The notes below the pieces were generated by a model. The model was not told the origin of the DNA and did not search any database. It saw only the letters and a list, made by a program, of their open reading frames with translations. A stretch of DNA of 64,000 nucleotides from NCBI GenBank assembly GCA_016218705.1, contig JACRDC010000083.1, positions 1 to 64,000 on the forward strand, in the 5' to 3' direction. The DNA comes from Desulfarculus sp. (GTDB taxonomy: Bacteria; Desulfobacterota; Desulfarculia; Desulfarculales; Desulfarculaceae). The position numbers and the translations under genes are program-made. Position 1 is the first letter of the stretch; the number at the start of each line of letters is the position of its first letter. Of the stretch, positions 60,150 to 64,000 are shown one piece after another.

Positions 60150-60880
60150 TGAGCCAGCCGCCCGCGCCAGCCGAACTGGCCCTCTTGGAGAGCGCCGTGG
60201 CCGAGAACCCCGGCTCGCGGCTGTTCTTGCGTCTGGCCCGCGCCTACCTGCAGGCCGGCCGCCTGGGCCAGGCTGGCCAGACCCTGGCCAGGGGCCTGGA
60301 GCTGCAACCCTGGGAGGTGGAGGCCCACCAGCTCCTGGCCGAGGTGCTGCAAAAGCAGGGCGACCAAGAGGGGGCCTTGGCCCAGCTCTGCCAGGCCGCG
60401 GCGCTTTTGAGCCGCCACGCCGGCCTCTATCAGGGTTTGGCCGGCCTGTTGATGGCCCAGGGCCGCGGCCAGGAGGCCATGGTGGCCCAGCGCCTGGCCC
60501 GCGACCTGCAAGCCGGCTTTACCGGCCCGCCCGCCCCGGCGGGCCAGGCCGCCCCGCCGGAGGCCGCCGGCCAGGACACACCCACCCTGGCCGAGATCTA
60601 CGCCACCCAGGGCCTGACCGCCAAGGCCGTGGAGATATACCGCCGCCTGCTGGCCTTGGAGCCGGACAACCGGCGCCTGGCCCAGCGCCTGGCCCAACTG
60701 GAGGGCGCCAGCCTGGAGATAGCTCCCGCTGGCCCGGGGCCGGAGGTCATGGCCCGCCTGGAGGCCCTGCAAGGGGCCGCCCTGGCCCGCCTGGGCGGGG
60801 CCGGGGGGGGCGGCCAGGCCCTCTTGGGGCGCCTGGAGGCGCTTAGACGCTCGGCCCTGGCACGCGCCGGCCAGGCCTGA
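60149..60880 (+). CDS. TPR-repeat protein
   Basis: 243 residues. TPR units at about 6-40 (ALLESAVAENPGSRLFLRLARAYLQAGRLGQAGQTL), 46-110 and 140-190 (PTLAEIYATQGLTAKAVEIYRRLLALEPDNRRLAQRLAQLE), separated by a Pro/Ala linker. No signal peptide. Translationally coupled to ftsB, so it may take part in cell division or have been placed there by chance. C-terminal 60 residues are Leu/Ala/Gly-rich. Confidence 0.8.
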   Translation: MSQPPAPAELALLESAVAENPGSRLFLRLARAYLQAGRLGQAGQTLARGLELQPWEVEAHQLLAEVLQKQGDQEGALAQLCQAAALLSRHAGLYQGLAGLLMAQGRGQEAMVAQRLARDLQAGFTGPPAPAGQAAPPEAAGQDTPTLAEIYATQGLTAKAVEIYRRLLALEPDNRRLAQRLAQLEGASLEIAPAGPGPEVMARLEALQGAALARLGGAGGGGQALLGRLEALRRSALARAGQA

Positions 60881-60943
60881 CACCTTAACCGCGCGTTACA
60901 ATCGCACAATCAGCAAACCCCATAATCAGCCGAGGCTTTTGTC

Positions 60944-61501
60944 ATGTACAGCACCGCAGATTTCCGCAGGGGGCTCAAGGTCGAGATAGACGGCAAGCCC
61001 TTCATTATCGTTGACTTCCAGCACGTGAAGCCCGGCAAGGGCGGCGCCTTCGTGCGCACCAAGCTCAAGAACCTGGAGACCGGCCAAGTCCTGGAGCAGA
61101 CCTTCCGCTCCGGCGCCAAGGTGGGGCGCCCCGACATGGAGCAGAAGTTCATGCAGTACCTCTATCAGGAGGGCGAGCAGTACGTCTTCATGGACACCCA
61201 GACTTATGACCAAGTCTTCATCCAGGGCGAGTACCTGGCCGACGCCATCCCCTTCCTGATGCCCAACATCGAGTTGCAGGTGCTCTACTTCAAGGGGCGG
61301 CCCATCGGCGTGGAACTACCGGTCTTCGTCATCCTCACCGTGACCCAGTGCGAGCCCGGGGTCAAGGGCGACACGGCCACCGGCGCCACCAAGGCCGCCA
61401 CCCTGGAGACCGGCCACGTGGTGCAGGTGCCCCTGTTCATCGAGGAAGGCCAGAAGCTCAAGATTGACACCCGCACCGGGGAGTACATGGAGCGTGCCTA
61501 G
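60944..61501 (+). CDS. efp: translation elongation factor P
   Basis: 185 residues with the three-domain EF-P layout: KVEIDGKPFIIVDFQHVKPGKGGAFVRTKLKNL (Lys32 at the tip, normally modified), EQTFRSGAKVGRPD...FMDTQTYDQV, and GVELPVFVILTVTQCEPGVKGDTATGATKAATLETGHVVQVPLFIEEGQKLKIDTRTGEYMERA. EF-P rescues ribosomes at proline stretches, useful for the Pro-rich proteins seen here. No efp-modifying enzyme (EpmA/EarP) is nearby. It overlaps the following gene by 8 nt. Confidence 0.96.
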   Translation: MYSTADFRRGLKVEIDGKPFIIVDFQHVKPGKGGAFVRTKLKNLETGQVLEQTFRSGAKVGRPDMEQKFMQYLYQEGEQYVFMDTQTYDQVFIQGEYLADAIPFLMPNIELQVLYFKGRPIGVELPVFVILTVTQCEPGVKGDTATGATKAATLETGHVVQVPLFIEEGQKLKIDTRTGEYMERA

Positions 61502-62555
61502 TACCTTCGCGCCCCACTTCACGGCCACGGGCGTGGGCACCCTGCCCCACCTGGACCCCCGGGCGGCGGTGGCCGACGTCTGCGCCCGTCTGCCCCAGAT
61601 GCCCTACTGGCCCCAGTTGCCCCGGCTCTCGGCCATCGAGGACATGAACCTACAGTACGCCCGGGCGCTCAGCCCCCTGGTGGCCGCCGACCTGGAGGGA
61701 CGCAGCCTGCTGGCCCATCCGGGCATGAGCCGCGAGGAGGCCCTGGCCGCCTTTTACGAGCGCCTGCTGGCCGGCCCCCAGGAGGACTTCGGCCTCTTGC
61801 CCCATGAAGCGGCGGGCTTCTTCGCCTTTTTGGAGCAGGTGGGCGCCGCCGGCCCGGGGGCCTTCCCCTGGGTCAAGGGACACGTCACCGGGCCGCTGAC
61901 CCTGGCGGCCTCGGTGCTGGGCACCGACGGCAAGGCCCTCTTGTACGACGACGAGATGGCCGAGGCCCTCGCCAAGGGCCTGGGGGTGGCGGCGGCGGCC
62001 CAGGTCCGCCAACTGGCGCCCCTGGGCCGGCCGGTGCTGCTCTTCTTCGATGAGCCCTTTCTCTCGGGCTATGGCTCGGCCTTCTCACCGGTCAGCCGCG
62101 AGAAGGTCGTTGAGTTGCTCGGCCTGGCCGCCCAGGAGACCCGCGCGCGGGTGGACGCCGTGCTGGGGGTGCACTGCTGCGGCAACACAGACTGGGGCAT
62201 GCTGGTGGACGCCGGCCTGGACGTGCTCAACCTGGACTCGGCCGGCTTCGGCGAGCACCTCTTGCTCTACCCCCAGGCCCTGCGCGATCTCTACGCCCGG
62301 GGCGGGGCCGTGGCCTGGGGCGCCGTGCCCACCGTCAAGTTCACGGGCCAGGAGACGGCCCCCGGCCTGTGGGCCGGCCTGCGCGGCCTATTGGACAAGC
62401 TGGTGGCCTCGGGCTTCGACCCGGCCACCCTGGCCCGCCAGGCGCTCATCACCCCGGCCTGCGGCCTGGGAGGCCTGGAGCAGGACAAGGCCCTGGCCAT
62501 CCTCGACCTCACCCGCCAAGTCTCGGAGTTGGCGCGCCAAGAATTAGCGGTCTAG
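61494..62555 (+). CDS. MetE/UROD-fold protein (cobalamin-independent methionine synthase-like)
   Basis: About 353 residues. TATGVGTLPHLDPRAAV at the start is the SxxGSxP-like N-terminal loop; later HVTGPLTLAASVLG, LLFFDEPFLSGYG, GVHCCGNTDWGMLVDAGLDVLNLD (His and Cys zinc ligands) and ITPACGLGG (third Cys). It has the single TIM-barrel core, like the short MetE/core-MetE and related methyltransferases. It probably transfers a methyl group to a thiol from an unknown donor. GTG start at 61494 within the end of efp. Overlap with efp hints at co-translation only. Confidence 0.8.
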   Translation: MPSTFAPHFTATGVGTLPHLDPRAAVADVCARLPQMPYWPQLPRLSAIEDMNLQYARALSPLVAADLEGRSLLAHPGMSREEALAAFYERLLAGPQEDFGLLPHEAAGFFAFLEQVGAAGPGAFPWVKGHVTGPLTLAASVLGTDGKALLYDDEMAEALAKGLGVAAAAQVRQLAPLGRPVLLFFDEPFLSGYGSAFSPVSREKVVELLGLAAQETRARVDAVLGVHCCGNTDWGMLVDAGLDVLNLDSAGFGEHLLLYPQALRDLYARGGAVAWGAVPTVKFTGQETAPGLWAGLRGLLDKLVASGFDPATLARQALITPACGLGGLEQDKALAILDLTRQVSELARQELAV

Positions 62556-62600
62556 CCTGAAAGGGGCCCCAGCCGGGGCCCTTCACGTCAACATTTGTAG

Positions 62601-62630
62601 TTGATTTATCCCCTTCCAGAATGCTATGCT
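62601..62630 (+). promoter_or_regulatory. candidate promoter of the DUF898 gene
   Basis: TTGATT (62601-62606), 18-nt spacer, TATGCT (62625-62630), about 97 nt before the ATG at 62727. Reasonable match, not proven. Confidence 0.45.
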
Positions 62631-62726
62631 TGCCCTGCCCAATGCCTTGACCTGCCGGGGGCATGTGGGGGGGAACCCGCGAAAAATCCATATCCAGCGC
62701 TTACGCGACTATCGCATGGGGGGACC

Positions 62727-64000
62727 ATGTCGTTTCAGGTCGTCTATCTGGGACACGTGGGGATCAACTTCCAGCACACCGTGGTGGCCGACTGGCTGGC
62801 CCAGGAGCTGGGAATCCATCGTCGGCAGGCGTTGGTCATGCTCAAGCAACCCCGCTTGGTCATGAAAAAAGGGCTCAGTGAAACCGAGGCCCGGGAAGAG
62901 TCGGCCAGGTTCTGGGAGCAGGGGGTGGTGGTCGAGGTGGAGGAAATGCCCGCCACCGCGAGCGAAGACCAACAAGCCCCGCCCGCCCAATCATTGTTCT
63001 TGGAATTCCAGGGCAAGGGCAGTGAGTACTTCCGCATCTGGATAGTCAACCTAGCGCTGACCATCGTCACCCTGGGCATTTATTCGGCCTGGGCCAAGGT
63101 GCGGCGCAAGAGCTACTTCTACGGCAACACCCGCCTGGGCGGCGAGGGATTCGAGTACCTTGCCGACCCCAAGAAGATACTAAAGGGCCGGCTTATCGCC
63201 GTGGGGCTCTTGGCCGTCTATCAGGTGGCCCTACACTTCCATCCCGTGGCCGGGGGCATAGTTTTTCTGGGGCTGGCCGTCTTCTACCCCTGGGCCATGG
63301 TCAAGAGCCTGGCCTTCAACGCCCGCAACAGCGCCTTCCGCAACATCCGCTTCAACTTCAACGGCCGCTATGGCCCGGCCTACGTGGCCTTCCTGCTTTG
63401 GCCCTTCCTAGGCAGCCTCACCCTGGGCATCCTCTGGCCCATGGCCTACCGCCGGCAGAAGAAGTTCATCGTGGATCACCTCAGCTACGGCACCCAGCCC
63501 TTCACCTTGAACGCCGCCAACAAGGACTTCTACAAAATTTTTTTCCACACCTTTCTGGTGGGCATTCTCGGTATCGTGGTCTACGGGATTCTCATGGCGA
63601 TGATTGACAGCGCGTCAAAAAGCATGATGAGCCAGAATCTGCCCAATATTCGGATTGCTCTTCCCTTTCTCATGGCTCTGGTTTCCGTGTTCACCTACTC
63701 TTGCTTCACGGCCCAAACCAGCAACCTGGTCTTCAACACCAGCCATGGCGGCGACACCCGGTTCTACTCCACCCTGCCGGCCTTGGGATATGCCTGGGTG
63801 GTGATCTCCAACACCATCCTCACCGCCCTGACCCTGGGCCTGTTCCACCCCTGGGCCTCGGTGCGGGCCTGGCGCTACCGCATGTCCCACCTGAGCCTGA
63901 GCACCCCCAGCTTGGATGCCTTCGTCTCCGCCCAGGCCGAACAGGTCAGCGCCCTGGGCAGCGAGACCACCGACATCATGGGCTTTGACTTCGGGCTATG
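62727..64000 (+). CDS. DUF898 (YjgN-like) integral membrane protein, 3' end at window edge
   Basis: 424 codons to the edge. Residues 1-90 are a soluble N-terminal domain (HVGINFQHTVVADWLAQELGIHRRQALVMLK...), then the DUF898 body beginning LEFQGKGSEYFRIWIVNLALTIVTLGIYSAWAKVRRKSYFYGNT and repeated as NARNSAFRNIRFNFNGRYGPAYVAFLL and LVFNTSHGG...LGLFHPWASVRAWRYR, with about eight membrane helices. The last residues are TTDIMGFDFGL, the normal C-terminus of the family, and the window ends in TG, so a TGA stop is probably cut. Function unknown. Confidence 0.85.
   Translation, partial: MSFQVVYLGHVGINFQHTVVADWLAQELGIHRRQALVMLKQPRLVMKKGLSETEAREESARFWEQGVVVEVEEMPATASEDQQAPPAQSLFLEFQGKGSEYFRIWIVNLALTIVTLGIYSAWAKVRRKSYFYGNTRLGGEGFEYLADPKKILKGRLIAVGLLAVYQVALHFHPVAGGIVFLGLAVFYPWAMVKSLAFNARNSAFRNIRFNFNGRYGPAYVAFLLWPFLGSLTLGILWPMAYRRQKKFIVDHLSYGTQPFTLNAANKDFYKIFFHTFLVGILGIVVYGILMAMIDSASKSMMSQNLPNIRIALPFLMALVSVFTYSCFTAQTSNLVFNTSHGGDTRFYSTLPALGYAWVVISNTILTALTLGLFHPWASVRAWRYRMSHLSLSTPSLDAFVSAQAEQVSALGSETTDIMGFDFGL

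Overview
The window reads as high-GC chromosomal DNA from an anaerobic, CO2/formate-metabolising bacterium, most likely a Desulfobacterota (sulfate-reducer type) lineage. The main evidence is a Wood-Ljungdahl/electron-bifurcation block (formate-THF ligase, a giant HdrA-like flavoprotein, MvhD, MetV, MetF), an NfnAB-type transhydrogenase, FolE2, CooT, NadBC, and two genes that need UGA to be read as selenocysteine. No taxonomic search was possible, so the lineage is inferred from gene content only. No transposase, CRISPR array, rRNA or tRNA was recognised.

Layout. 1-0.3 kb: remnant of an asparagine synthetase. 0.3-2.5 kb: zinc-ribbon/RDD, zinc-ribbon/TPR and SH3 lipoprotein genes. 2.5-4.75 kb: a chemoreceptor gene bounded by inverted copies of a palindromic repeat. 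5-13.5 kb: CBS/HPP pair, RdgC-like pair, TldD/TldE pair, a glutamate-receptor-like ion channel and a sugar transferase. 13.6-19.9 kb: one minus-strand operon for an ABC-2 exporter (adaptor, two ATPases, a KAS III-like enzyme, two permeases). 20-23.7 kb: a putative LCIB-like carbonic anhydrase, PhzF, a GGQ-domain protein and FolE2. 23.9-35.3 kb: NfnAB on the minus strand, then on the plus strand fhs, hdrA (with an NfnB/GltD-like module inserted), mvhD (Sec), metV and metF. These look like the methyl branch of the reductive acetyl-CoA pathway with its electron-supply machinery.

35.7-40.7 kb: thrC, a thioesterase, then an arsenic-type operon (ArsR with a consensus promoter and palindromic operator, ArsM, a C_GCAxxG_C_C selenoprotein, a second methyltransferase), then rlmH. 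41-49.9 kb: plsY, a DUF3842-type protein, cooT, an MBL hydrolase, a PfkB kinase, an EamA transporter, a large hybrid histidine kinase, purC and a NifU-type protein. 49.9-53.8 kb: a HisKA_2 kinase/ANTAR regulator pair and nadC-nadB.

53.8-57.8 kb: a minus-strand locus that looks like an undescribed peptide-modification (RiPP) system. It has a radical SAM protein, a 20-residue Cys-rich peptide with its own promoter and a following terminator/attenuator hairpin, a Cys-rich 107-residue protein, a radical SAM/SPASM enzyme with an apparent PqqD/RRE-like N-terminus, a cupin with a His-rich tail and a GNAT acetyltransferase. 57.8-64 kb: a methyltransferase, a geranylgeranyl reductase-type flavoprotein, ftsB, a TPR protein, efp, a MetE/UROD-fold protein and a DUF898 membrane protein that runs to the window edge.

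The strongest observations are the two selenoprotein genes, each with a SECIS-like hairpin about 20 nt after the UGA; the HdrA-NfnB fusion next to MvhD-MetV-MetF; the short-peptide radical SAM locus; and several families of structured dispersed repeats, one of which brackets the chemoreceptor gene.
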